Shown here piece by piece: positions 8,425 to 16,791 of a DNA stretch of 64,000 nucleotides. A program made the position numbers and the translations under genes. The first letter of the stretch is position 1; every line of letters begins with the position of its first letter. Below the pieces are notes generated by a model, which did not search any database, was not told where the DNA came from, and was given only the letters and a program-made list of their open reading frames with translations. Origin of the DNA: Nitrososphaerota archaeon (GTDB lineage: Archaea; Thermoproteota; Nitrososphaeria; Nitrososphaerales; Nitrosopumilaceae); assembly GCA_021323705.1 (NCBI GenBank), contig JAJPKL010000008.1, positions 1-64,000 of the forward strand, given 5' to 3'.

Positions 8425-8739
8425 CTAACTTTGTTCCCGATCATTTTTTTCATTCCTTGGAAAGATTTCTTCATAGGGTTCCAAAACCATGCGACAAAAC
8501 TGTCTTCCTTTCTCCGTAACTGAATATTTTATCACTTTCTTATTTCCCCATGGTATTTCTGTCCTTTTTATGAACCCTTTTCGTTCTAGACTCTCTAGTA
8601 TATCTCTATGTTTCATTAAATTTAGACCGCAATAACTTAACAGGTTTGTCTGATTAAGCTCTCCGTATTCCGTTAGTTTCAAAAGAATATCCTTTCTAAT
8701 GTAAACTCGATCACGGTACTCATGTGACACGGAAATCAT
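8425..8739 (-). CDS. Winged-helix transcriptional regulator
   Basis: This is a compact DNA-binding protein of about 104 residues. Segments KDILLKLTEYGELNQTNLLSYC and LMKHRDILESLERKGFIKR form a helix-turn-helix, followed by a wing (WGNKKVIKYSVTEKGRQF). This matches the single-domain winged-helix proteins (HTH_45/PadR-like) that are abundant in Thaumarchaeota. ATG at 8739 is preferred to TTG at 8754 because a TATA-like GCTTAATAC sits 26 nt upstream. It is divergent from the MacB operon, and palindrome C lies between them, so it is a good candidate for binding the ACnnTGTTnnnnAACAnnGT sites. That link is inference from position only. Confidence 0.75.
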   Translation of the reverse strand: MISVSHEYRDRVYIRKDILLKLTEYGELNQTNLLSYCGLNLMKHRDILESLERKGFIKRTEIPWGNKKVIKYSVTEKGRQFCRMVLEPYEEIFPRNEKNDREQS

Positions 8740-8816
8740 CTTTGCTGGGTGCAAAATTCTGTATTAAGCTTTTACATGATTTTACAAATTTACTTTTAGG
8801 TATGGGTTATACAGTA

Positions 8817-8836
8817 ACAATGTTCATGAACAAAGT
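8817..8836. promoter_or_regulatory. 20-bp palindrome, operator site C
   Basis: The sequence ACAATGTTCATGAACAAAGT matches ACnnTGTTnnnnAACAnnGT with a perfect TGTTCATGAACA core. It lies between the winged-helix gene and the MacB operon, 7 nt before a TATA-like ttatttaa (8844-8851) facing the operon. It shares 16 of 20 positions with site A. Confidence 0.6.
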
Positions 8837-9113
8837 TTGACAATTATTTAATTCGTCTCTGGCTAATGGGAAACGTGGGCATAATTTTGAGTTCTACAGA
8901 GGAGAAGATGAGAGTTTTTCACAACCCCTTCGATCTTAGTGCATACTCCAGAAGTGGACATGCCCACAAATCCGTACTCCTCACAAACTCATATCGATAC
9001 GGTAGATGCGGTGTTCCCATGCAATTCATATGGGATTTATTTTTTTACAACCTTGATAAATTTTTCACAAAGTCTGCCACTCATATCCGAAAAACAGCTG
9101 GAGTGTAATATCT
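8837..9113. other. Leader region of the MacB-like operon
   Basis: About 240 nt separate the operator C promoter from the first ABC codon. Two overlapping ORFs (8866-9108 and 8939-9121) run here, but neither has a recognisable domain, and the predicted transcript start (about 8873) falls after the first ATG. A second TATA-like stretch (tttatttttttac, about 9036-9048) could give a shorter leader. The region may be a long untranslated leader; no riboswitch was recognised. Confidence 0.4.
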
Positions 9114-9881
9114 TTGAATAGGGATAAATCAGGTACCAAACAAAACTCCGTTACCATGGTGGAAGAGTCCACAAAGATTGATAATATTGATTTGAAGGAA
9201 ACTGCGCTTGCAGTAAAAAATTTGTCAAAGATTTACGATTCTTCAGCAGGAAGGGTTGTAGCATTAGACAACCTAAGTTTTTCTGTAAAAAAGGGTGAAT
9301 TTGTTTCCATCGCGGGTCCTTCTGGAAGTGGCAAATCTACACTCCTTAACATGGTTGGAGCCTTGGACAGGCCTACTTCTGGACATGTCTACATAAACGG
9401 AATCGACATTTTTGCCTTGAACGATTCGATGATAGCTACTATGCGAAATAACCTAATTGGATTCATTTTCCAATCTTTCAATCTGATTAACAGAACCACG
9501 GTTCTCAAGAACGTAAAGCTACCGGGTACAATTTCTGGCATGTCTCCATCTGACGCCAATGCACGTGCAATGAAAATTTTGGAGGCTCTAGGAATTGCGG
9601 ACAAGGCAACACAAAAACCAGTTAACCTAAGTGGTGGTCAGCAACAAAGAGTTGCAATTGCAAGAGCTCTAGTAAACAACCCGGCAATAGTCTTGGCAGA
9701 TGAACCTACGGGAAATCTTGATACCAAGACTGGGGAGGATGTTTTTGATATGCTAAAGACATTGTCGCACAAATTCAAACGTACCATAATAATGGTCACT
9801 CACAATCCTGAGCTTGCCGAGTCAACTGACCGTTCTATACTGATAAGAGATGGGAGAATAGAAAAGGATGTTGTCAATTAG
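9114..9881 (+). CDS. ABC transporter ATPase, MacB/LolD-like
   Basis: This is the nucleotide-binding subunit of a MacB-type exporter. It has a Walker A motif (GPSGSGKST, about residues 68-76), a Q-loop (FIFQSFNLI), a signature motif (LSGGQQQR, about 173-180), Walker B (IVLADEPTGNLD, about 192-203) and the H-loop His (MVTHNPELA). LADEPTGNLD is typical of the MacB/LolD/FtsE group. TTG at 9114 has a ggag about 11 nt upstream; ATG at 9156 is an equally possible start because residues 1-30 lie outside the fold. The gene overlaps the next one by 14 nt, so the three genes form one operon. Confidence 0.9.
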   Translation: MNRDKSGTKQNSVTMVEESTKIDNIDLKETALAVKNLSKIYDSSAGRVVALDNLSFSVKKGEFVSIAGPSGSGKSTLLNMVGALDRPTSGHVYINGIDIFALNDSMIATMRNNLIGFIFQSFNLINRTTVLKNVKLPGTISGMSPSDANARAMKILEALGIADKATQKPVNLSGGQQQRVAIARALVNNPAIVLADEPTGNLDTKTGEDVFDMLKTLSHKFKRTIIMVTHNPELAESTDRSILIRDGRIEKDVVN

Positions 9882-12033
9882 TAGCTTTCAAAAAAATACA
9901 GCTCTCAAAATCTGCTCCATTGTTCTGTTTGGCATGTTGTTTGCCCCCTCGTTTAATGTTCCCTCATCAGCGCAGGTAATGCAAGAAAATGACTGCGCGG
10001 CCCCCCTGACCACTACAATAGATGCAAATTATCAGGGTCCTGTGGTAATAGACGCTTATTGGGTTGACCAGGGAACATCAGATGCAGCAGCAAGCAACAC
10101 AATCCCTGTCAAAAAAGAAGTGGGGCCGGGAGAGGGAGCATCAGTACTTGCAGTAGTAATTAACAATAAAGGTAACAATCCGCTGAATTCGGTAACGGCA
10201 TTTTTGAATTTGCCCTCTGGATTTTCTCCGACCGGCAGTAGTAAAATACCGCAGCTCCTTCAACAGTATAATCCTGCATCAAAAGTTGCAAATCGTTACG
10301 CTCTTGCAAGCTATTATGGCCAGGTAGGGCCTGGGAGCACTGTCACTCTTTTCTTTAATGTAAATGTCTTACCAACTGCCAAAGTAGGCACATACAGCAC
10401 CAACATGGTAATTAATTACAAAATAGGTGTTGGTGCAGCAAATCTCAATGTGCAAAGCTGTACCTCTGCATTACTTCAAGTACCAATAGTTCTTCCAGGT
10501 AAAGTGGTACTGGATGTTTCAACAGACACACCAAGTATACTTCCAGTACAAGCAGATCCAATTACAATAACCATTTCAAACAAGGGCTCAGCTAATGCAA
10601 CCGGCGTAGTTGCTACAATCACAAACCTTGGACAAAAAGGAAATTCTGGCTCTAGCGCATCCTCCGGCACTCTCACGTTATCTTCAACGACGACAAATAT
10701 TGTTAATTTTGGGGCAAATCAATTCAATCTAGGTAATATTCCTGCAAATGGAACTGCGCAAATTCAAACTACTGTGTTTCCTGCCACCTCTGCAGCAGGA
10801 CAGACTCAAGATGTGGCTATACAGCTGACTTATAACAACGCATGGGGCAAACAAATTACTACTCAACTGAATACCGGTATAGTAGTTGCTCCAATTCCTC
10901 CGCAATCTCTGAGCCTGCATTATCTTGGAAATGCAACCTCTCCTATAATCACCTCTAACATTCTCTCCCCATTGAATTTCACAGTAGCAAACAACAGCAC
11001 AACCGAGGCATCTGATATAGTGGTCTCACTTGTTCCTCAGTCGACTTCTGTATCGGTTGTCGGGCCTTCCACATGGAACATACCAAAGCTGGAACCGGGA
11101 CAGGTGCAATCTTTGTCAACCCAAGTATTTGCCGCAAACTCCCTCATTGACACTCCAACCGCTTTTACACTCACTGCAAATTACGTAGCCAATGGGCAGA
11201 CCCAGACTAACTCCCTAACTCTGGGAGCGTTTGTAGTAGGAGAAGTCAAACTGGAAATATACGGTCTGGCTGTAAACTATGTGGGCAATTCGCCACAGCT
11301 AGCTGGTAGCTTGCTAAATCAGGGAAGCACCACTGGACTTTATGGTACAATACAGCTTGCGCCATCTCCACTACTTGATGCCCTAAGACAGGCCAGAATG
11401 GCTTACGGTAACAGTTCCAATTACACGTCAACATCATTCCAACAGGCAGATGCTCAATCAACACCAGACCAGAGCGGTGGAAGACAGGGCGGATTTGGAG
11501 GAGGCCGTGGAGGATTTGGTGGCGATCAGGGCGGCGGGTTTGGTGGAGGCGGTCGTGGTGGATTTGGAGGAGGCCAAGGCGGGTTCAATGGTGGTCAAGG
11601 TAGTGGTACCGGCGGAGGAGGTGCTGGACCAATGTCGCAACAATTCTTAGGAGATCTTTCTGCTGACTCTCCAATTCCCTTTAGCATTCAGCTTAATGGT
11701 TTGAACTTGCTAAAACCAGGCGTCTACCCTGTATCATTCAAGGTGGTATATGCAGACGACCTCAAGAACTTCCATACCGTTATTCTTACCCAAAACGTAA
11801 TGATTGCTAGAAGCCAGCCTGTGCGCACACTTGTACAAGAGTCTCTCACTGACCAGATTTTGGGCAACCCTGTAATTCTGGCTGCAATTGGCGCCTCTGT
11901 TGCAGGGGCGATAACTGCTGGAATAATAATCCGAAAGAGAAGGGTGCAGAAAAAACTAAAGATGCTGACTGGAAGTGATACCGACATTGTATCCGTTTTA
12001 GAAAACGACAATAAGAAAAATGAACCCAAGTGA
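9868..12033 (+). CDS. Large exported Gly-rich partner protein of the ABC operon
   Basis: This 721-residue membrane-anchored surface protein resembles the COG1361-type S-layer-like or CARDB-repeat proteins often linked to MacB-like transporters in archaea. It has a signal peptide (about residues 10-35), several beta-sandwich repeats (about 40-480) with phrases such as GNNPLNSVTAFLNLPSGF and ITISNKGSANATGV, and a striking Gly-rich segment (about 540-595, GGFGGGRGGFGG repeats). A final beta domain precedes one membrane helix (about 670-692) and a basic cytoplasmic tail. It may act as the extracellular adaptor of the exporter, like MacA in bacteria but unrelated in sequence. It overlaps its neighbours by 14 nt on each side. 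Confidence 0.72.
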   Translation: MLSISSFQKNTALKICSIVLFGMLFAPSFNVPSSAQVMQENDCAAPLTTTIDANYQGPVVIDAYWVDQGTSDAAASNTIPVKKEVGPGEGASVLAVVINNKGNNPLNSVTAFLNLPSGFSPTGSSKIPQLLQQYNPASKVANRYALASYYGQVGPGSTVTLFFNVNVLPTAKVGTYSTNMVINYKIGVGAANLNVQSCTSALLQVPIVLPGKVVLDVSTDTPSILPVQADPITITISNKGSANATGVVATITNLGQKGNSGSSASSGTLTLSSTTTNIVNFGANQFNLGNIPANGTAQIQTTVFPATSAAGQTQDVAIQLTYNNAWGKQITTQLNTGIVVAPIPPQSLSLHYLGNATSPIITSNILSPLNFTVANNSTTEASDIVVSLVPQSTSVSVVGPSTWNIPKLEPGQVQSLSTQVFAANSLIDTPTAFTLTANYVANGQTQTNSLTLGAFVVGEVKLEIYGLAVNYVGNSPQLAGSLLNQGSTTGLYGTIQLAPSPLLDALRQARMAYGNSSNYTSTSFQQADAQSTPDQSGGRQGGFGGGRGGFGGDQGGGFGGGGRGGFGGGQGGFNGGQGSGTGGGGAGPMSQQFLGDLSADSPIPFSIQLNGLNLLKPGVYPVSFKVVYADDLKNFHTVILTQNVMIARSQPVRTLVQESLTDQILGNPVILAAIGASVAGAITAGIIIRKRRVQKKLKMLTGSDTDIVSVLENDNKKNEPK

Positions 12034-13288
12034 CATCTTTTCTCTAGCATATGATGCTTTAGTAGACCGAAAAATTAGGACAATACTGACTGTACTCATG
12101 GTAGTTTTAGGTGCAAGCCTTGTCGTAGTCATAAACGGACTAAGTGCTGGGCAGTCGGCATTCTTGGAAAAACAACTCAGCTCCTTGGCCACAAATGTGA
12201 TTTATGCAACATCTGGACAGCGTTCGTATTATGGAGGGGCATCATCACAGTCGTCCCTTATCCTCAACTCTGTTATAATAAACAAACTGAGAGCATTACC
12301 ATATGTAACAGATGTTGTTCCGCAATATTCTGGTTCTGTGACAATAGATTCGTATGGCAACGTTCAGCGAGTTTCTGTAGTGGGAATGGATCCCAACAAA
12401 CTTACTGTCATGCTGCCAAATTTGCAGTATGTCGACGGTTCAACACTTTCACCAAATGACAGGTCTGCAGCAGTAGTGGGTGATACGATAGCCAACCCTC
12501 CGGGTGCTACCACACCTTTTGTTACAGTTGGCCAAACACTCAAAATTACTTACAGCTATACTGATTCCGCAGGCAAATCACAGCAAGAGGTTAGAAATTT
12601 TCTCGTAACCGGAATAATGAAACCCTCTGGAAACACGCGCATTGACAACGCTCTTGTGATAAATCCTGATGCTGCAAACCAACTATTGCGCAAATCGGGA
12701 AGATATGACTCACTGCTTATCCAAACTACTGATGATACTTATGTAAATACAGTTCAGCAAGAGATCACTGACATTTATGGAAAAAACATCGGATTGACTG
12801 TCCCGCAAGCATTTCTACAGGTAAGGCAGCAGACTGCCCAAGGAAATGCAATGTTTGTAGAGATGATTGGGTTTATTGCGTTAGTTGTGGGCGCAGTGGG
12901 AATAGTAACCACACTCTACAATTCAGTAACAGAGAGGATTCGTGAAATTGGTACAATGAAAGCAATAGGTGCGCAGAACTCGTCAATACTTGCACTATTC
13001 CTAGTTGAAGCGGCGTTGATTGGAATAATGGGTGCCACATTAGGCTTGGCCATTGGAGTAGTGGGGGGTTATGCTATGACAAGCTTCCCATCTCACACAG
13101 GTGGTGCTGGAGGCCCCGGTGGCTTTGGTCCGGGTGGTGGTAGCATCAGCTCTTTCCCGCCCATTTTTCTGCCACAAGACCTAATCAAGGTCTGGCTACT
13201 GTCGGTTTCATTGGCTGTAGGAGCTGGAATATTTCCTGCATGGAAAGCATCGAAACTATCTCCAATGGTTGCACTGCGAAGAGAATAA
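12020..13288 (+). CDS. ABC transporter permease, MacB/FtsX-like
   Basis: This is the membrane subunit of the exporter. It has one N-terminal membrane helix (about residues 16-40), a large extracellular MacB_PCD-like domain (about 45-270) and three C-terminal helices (about 275-300, 325-350 and 390-412), the standard MacB topology. The segment TERIREIGTMKAIGAQNSSIL is the conserved coupling region of FtsX permeases. The loop between helices 3 and 4 carries a Gly-rich insert (GGAGGPGGFGPGGG) that echoes the Gly-rich stretch of the partner protein. As in MacB, it probably couples ATP hydrolysis to work outside the membrane. The substrate is unknown. Confidence 0.9.
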   Translation: MNPSDIFSLAYDALVDRKIRTILTVLMVVLGASLVVVINGLSAGQSAFLEKQLSSLATNVIYATSGQRSYYGGASSQSSLILNSVIINKLRALPYVTDVVPQYSGSVTIDSYGNVQRVSVVGMDPNKLTVMLPNLQYVDGSTLSPNDRSAAVVGDTIANPPGATTPFVTVGQTLKITYSYTDSAGKSQQEVRNFLVTGIMKPSGNTRIDNALVINPDAANQLLRKSGRYDSLLIQTTDDTYVNTVQQEITDIYGKNIGLTVPQAFLQVRQQTAQGNAMFVEMIGFIALVVGAVGIVTTLYNSVTERIREIGTMKAIGAQNSSILALFLVEAALIGIMGATLGLAIGVVGGYAMTSFPSHTGGAGGPGGFGPGGGSISSFPPIFLPQDLIKVWLLSVSLAVGAGIFPAWKASKLSPMVALRRE

Positions 13289-13328
13289 TTGCTATCTATT
13301 GAAATTTACTAAAAAATAAAATTTAGTA

Positions 13329-13745
13329 TCAACTACACCATGTAGTTATCATGCTGTCTACCTTCAAGACCCCATCCGTTTTTTGCATGGTTTCTTCTAC
13401 AATCTTGTCTGCTAAACTCGAGACTGTAGGAATTGTAATTGTTGAGGTGGAGTTGGCATCTGGCGTGCTTATGTATAGGTAATCCCACCATTGGTGGCCG
13501 TCAAGAACATCCGCACTGAAATCTATGCCTGACAAACTTTGTTTTAATGTGTCTAAGGTCTTCGGTTCATCAAATTTTGTAGGATCCTTGTAGATGATTG
13601 TATATGTGGTCTCACATTGAGGCCCAATTGGAATCTGTGCTGTCTGGGTGGATGCATGGGCATGTGGCAGCAATAAAATCAACAATACTGAATATACTGC
13701 AAAAACCATAGGTAGTGTAATTGCAAGCTTTTGGTCTCTATTCAT
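13329..13745 (-). CDS. Small secreted or membrane-anchored protein
   Basis: No family is recognised. The 138-residue product has an N-terminal hydrophobic helix (LPMVFAVYSVLLILLL, then HAHA) that serves as signal or anchor, and an external domain with one Cys near residue 45 (PQCETTYTII) and one at the C-terminus (ITTWCS) that could form a disulfide. ATG at 13745 is preferred over the longer TTG ORF because a TATA-like CCTTAAGG lies about 26 nt upstream. It is convergent with the ABC operon. Confidence 0.55.
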   Translation of the reverse strand: MNRDQKLAITLPMVFAVYSVLLILLLPHAHASTQTAQIPIGPQCETTYTIIYKDPTKFDEPKTLDTLKQSLSGIDFSADVLDGHQWWDYLYISTPDANSTSTITIPTVSSLADKIVEETMQKTDGVLKVDSMITTWCS

Positions 13746-13884
13746 ATATTTGAATAATAAGGAAAAGACCTTAAGGGGTATGGAATTATGTCGCAAAATG
13801 AGGTTCCACTGTGGAAAAATTCGACCTAAATGATTTCACATCTTATTCTAGGCAGACATACAAATTAATTGGAATGGCCTATTT

Positions 13885-14217
13885 TCAGGAGCTCAAGATT
13901 GTGATTCCAGTGATCTTTTTAATCTCCTCGCGGTTCATCCCGCTGGCCGCCAAGAATACTGCAAGTTTTATTGCATCCTGTCCTCCCTCTGGTATCTTCA
14001 AGAGATTAATTGTGCCAAGGTCCTTCACGGTTTTAGAAGTATCCTGAGAATCTAACGTTTCAGAATTTTCTATATTTGTCAAATTTCGTTTCTTCCCGTC
14101 AAGCAACGTATCTATCTTTACAAGATCAATTTTTGCTAGCTGGTCTTCCAAATCTTTAGTATCAGAAAATTCAATGGTCAGTTCGCCTCCATCTATGTTG
14201 ATCTTTATCTTTGCCAT
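13885..14217 (-). CDS. Hypothetical protein
   Basis: This 110-residue soluble protein is not recognised. It begins with a beta-rich segment (MAKIKINIDGGELTIEFSDT), continues through an acidic linker, and ends with a predicted helical part (GGQDAIKLAVFLAASGMNREEIKKITGI) that looks like a small helix-turn-helix or tetramerisation segment. The gene has a normal ATG start and stands alone between two secreted-protein genes on the same strand. Confidence 0.5.
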   Translation of the reverse strand: MAKIKINIDGGELTIEFSDTKDLEDQLAKIDLVKIDTLLDGKKRNLTNIENSETLDSQDTSKTVKDLGTINLLKIPEGGQDAIKLAVFLAASGMNREEIKKITGITILSS

Positions 14218-14340
14218 GTGTTGCCAAATGGTTGGTATCTGCTACATTTAAAATTAAATCATCTGAATAACTTTGGCGCTAACTTGTATGGGGAGGATTA
14301 TTTGCTACCGTGAATTGAATAGTCGTACAATTTAAGCAAA

Positions 14341-14736
14341 TCATCCGCCATAACCAGAATTTCCTATAAACGGAACACTTGCAGGCTCTCTATATGATTG
14401 GGTAATGTTTATTCCTTGATCCGTTGTGACCCTAACTGTTGTAAGATCACTTCCTACAGGTGGAGAAAGTGAGATCTTCTCGCCTGGCTGGAGGAGCGGA
14501 ATTACATCGGGTCTTGCAGTTCCGCCATAATCTACTCTGATGTTAGTAAGAACGTCCATGCCAGTATTTTTGATAACAACATGTGTCTCTGTGCCCATAC
14601 TGTCTTTCACAAGAATTGGGTCTACAGCAATGTCGTATTTCTGAGTAGGGGTAACTACAAGAAAATTAAATACAAGAAATATTGTTATTGCGGTAAGGCC
14701 TCCACCAATTACCAACGCAAGTATAGGCGCTTTCAA
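14341..14736 (-). CDS. Membrane-anchored small external protein
   Basis: The protein has one N-terminal membrane helix (ILALVIGGGLTAITIFLVFNFLVV, about residues 4-28) and an external beta-rich domain (about 35-120) resembling a small Ig-like or FxLYD-type fold (ETHVVIKNTGMDVLTNIRV). No catalytic motif is visible. TTG is the start, with an AT-rich promoter upstream. It is probably a surface or envelope protein of unknown role. Confidence 0.55.
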   Translation of the reverse strand: MKAPILALVIGGGLTAITIFLVFNFLVVTPTQKYDIAVDPILVKDSMGTETHVVIKNTGMDVLTNIRVDYGGTARPDVIPLLQPGEKISLSPPVGSDLTTVRVTTDQGINITQSYREPASVPFIGNSGYGG

Positions 14737-14962
14737 CTAATAATGAATTAATTACTAAATATTTCAATGATGCTGTGATGCCTATTTTTGACATACGGAA
14801 CAGGAAAAATCTTGACGTATATACACGCACATTACCGCCATCGCAAATCATGTAATTGATGTATCCTAGTTTGGTGTGTGCTTCTGCAATCGAATTTATT
14901 TTTCAATTAGAACAAAAAAATGAGATTAAACTTTTTTAAAATAGCAGGGGGAACATAGTTCA

Positions 14963-15463
14963 GTGAACAGCCACAAGTACTACCAAGTATTGGGACTGTA
15001 TGAAGGTGCGTCTATGTCAGAAATAAAAGCAGCATATAGAAGATTAGCGTTAAGATACCATCCTGATAAAAATGCGTCAAAGCACGATCAAGAAAAGTTC
15101 AAGGTTATAACAGAGGCTTATAGGATACTACGTACAGATTATGCTCTAACTAGTTCAAGTTCATCTAAATCAAACTGCAAAGAAAATCTTTCTGGAATGA
15201 AAATATCTTACTGGAATGAACTAAACCTTGAGAAAATTTTTGACAAGCATACTTGGTACTATGGTTATACGAAATCTTATAGGCGAGTTTCCAAATATGA
15301 GCAAAAATTATGCAGGTATTACAAAGAACTTCGTCATGCCTCAACAGCATTTCCGTCAACTATCAAAGATGTTTATTTAAAACCATTTCTTACTTTGGAT
15401 GTTCACAACCATCTTTTGAAAAACACACTGCAAAGCCTCAAATCTAAATTCAGATTCCGATAG
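14963..15463 (+). CDS. J-domain protein (DnaJ-like co-chaperone)
   Basis: The N-terminal 60 residues form a J domain: [32 protein letters not shown] with the essential HPD near residue 33, and [13 protein letters not shown] domains stimulate the ATPase of DnaK/Hsp70. The rest (about 65-166) is basic and Tyr/Lys-rich, without the Gly/Phe region, zinc fingers or C-terminal domains of true DnaJ, so this is a type III J protein with an unknown target. GTG at 14963 lies about 25 nt after a TATA-like ttttttaaaatag. Confidence 0.85.
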   Translation: MNSHKYYQVLGLYEGASMSEIKAAYRRLALRYHPDKNASKHDQEKFKVITEAYRILRTDYALTSSSSSKSNCKENLSGMKISYWNELNLEKIFDKHTWYYGYTKSYRRVSKYEQKLCRYYKELRHASTAFPSTIKDVYLKPFLTLDVHNHLLKNTLQSLKSKFRFR

Positions 15464-15549
15464 TTATATTCCGATCATCGTATCATTCAATGCTTGTGTG
15501 ACAAAATTAATTAAAAATAAAAAGAATGTAGTCTTTTTGACCATCTGCC

Positions 15550-16332
15550 TTATCTGCGACGTACCGCTGACCAGACTCCAATACCGCTCATGACTGCAGC
15601 AACTGCAATACCTGCACCCCATCCAGACATTTGATCTGGACTGGCGTTACCGGTTTCTGATGTTGATGTTGTGGTAGTTGTAGTTGTAGTGCTGCTTGGT
15701 TGTTCGCTGGTTGATGGTGCATAAGACGTAGTTGTACTTGAAGGCATACTAGTGCTCTCTGTAGTACTTGATGGGGCACTTGTTGTAGTTGGTGCACTGC
15801 TAGCTGTACTAGGTGCGCTTGTACCTGAGGACATGTTCATGCTTGAAGATGTACTAGAAGGCATACTTGTACCTGAAGACATATTCATGCTTGAAGATGT
15901 ACTAGAAGGTGCGCTTGTGCTAGTGCTTGGTGTAGAAGCTGCGCCAACAATCACTTGGCCTGTCATCCATGGATGGACTTGGCAAAAGTAATTGTATGTA
16001 CCAGGGTTGTTGAATGTAAAGGTAAAGTCTTTTCCAGCTGCAATAAGACTACTATCAAAGATAGTGCCTGTCTGATTGTCTGATGGACTGCCACTTGTTA
16101 CAGTGTGGCTGACTTTGTCATTGTTTTTCCATTCTACCGTTGTACCCGGTGTTACATTGATGACGTTCGGATCAAAACAATTGTTTGACTGTGCACATGT
16201 TGGACCCGAACCTGCGCCTGCTGAAATGTTTACAGTTGCTTCTGACTCCTGTGCAAAAGCTGATGGAGCTATTGCAAGGATTGCAACTAGCGTCAAAACA
16301 CCAAATAATGCGCCCATTGGTTTTGACATCAT
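15550..16332 (-). CDS. Plastocyanin-like cupredoxin with S/T-rich stalk and membrane anchor
   Basis: This blue copper protein has a signal peptide (about residues 1-27, ending AFA), a cupredoxin domain (about 30-130), a Ser/Thr/Pro/Met-rich stalk (about 133-235) and a C-terminal membrane helix with an Arg tail (GAGIAVAAVMSGIGVWSAVRRR). Copper ligands are visible in VSHTVTSG and FCQVHPWM. A Cys pair (CAQSNNC) near residue 50 is also found in the cupredoxin at 24734 and may form a disulfide. The stalk contains a duplicated 16-residue unit. It is probably an outward-facing electron carrier tethered to the membrane, as in ammonia-oxidising archaea, though its partner is not in this window. Confidence 0.88.
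   Translation of the reverse strand: MMSKPMGALFGVLTLVAILAIAPSAFAQESEATVNISAGAGSGPTCAQSNNCFDPNVINVTPGTTVEWKNNDKVSHTVTSGSPSDNQTGTIFDSSLIAAGKDFTFTFNNPGTYNYFCQVHPWMTGQVIVGAASTPSTSTSAPSSTSSSMNMSSGTSMPSSTSSSMNMSSGTSAPSTASSAPTTTSAPSSTTESTSMPSSTTTSYAPSTSEQPSSTTTTTTTTSTSETGNASPDQMSGWGAGIAVAAVMSGIGVWSAVRRR
15821..15916. repeat. Tandem repeat, 2 x 48 bp
   Basis: Two adjacent 48-bp copies start with gtacctgargacatrttcat and encode the duplicated Ser/Met unit of the cupredoxin stalk. They differ at only a few positions, so the duplication is recent and stalk length may vary between strains. Confidence 0.7.
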
Positions 16333-16514
16333 GAGTTCCCTACCACCCTAATCAGTTAATAAATTCTATGAATGTTCATGAATCTGTTTCAAGGCACCTT
16401 TCTAATCTGCTTTCCAACTGTTCAAAACGTGTTAAAAAGTGCAAAAGATTGCAAAAAACTGTCAGAAACGACCCTATAGATGCACAAAAATATTGCCACA
16501 AATCCAGTCTACAT

Positions 16515-16658
16515 ATGACAAGCATGAAATGCGTAGTATGCGGAATAGGGTTCTTTTCTGCCACAGGTTCTGACAAATGTTCCAAATGTGCAGGAAAAGA
16601 AAAATCAGACACCATGAGCAGCCATGATTCTTGTGGTTGTGGGCATCACCACCACTAG
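16515..16658 (+). CDS. Small zinc-ribbon protein with His-rich tail
   Basis: The 47-residue product has two CxxC knuckles (MKCVVCG and DKCSKC) forming a probable zinc ribbon, then a metal-binding-looking tail with two Cys and four His (SCGCGHHHH). The ORF extends to 16368, but the upstream 49 residues look random, and a TATA-like aaatatt sits 26 nt before ATG 16515, so the short form is preferred; ATG 16524 is also possible. It could be a metal-handling or regulatory protein. It is divergent from the cupredoxin gene. Confidence 0.55.
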   Translation: MTSMKCVVCGIGFFSATGSDKCSKCAGKEKSDTMSSHDSCGCGHHHH

Positions 16659-16791
16659 ACCTTCTTTTTATCCTTCTGATCTTCTCTGCAAAGTTGCTTC
16701 ATACTGTTTTTTGATGTATAATTCAATTCTATACGACATATCAAAAGTAGTTCATTTTCTTAATATTACCACGCATGAGATTTAATGAATC

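Noticed and set aside
8866-9121. ORFs of 80 and 60 residues before the ABC operon
   Set aside because: They overlap in different frames, have no domain, and the first ATG is before the expected transcript start. Treated as leader.
11450-11650. Plus-strand ORF in the Gly-rich segment and its antisense
   Set aside because: These come from the repetitive GGN codons of the real gene in another frame.
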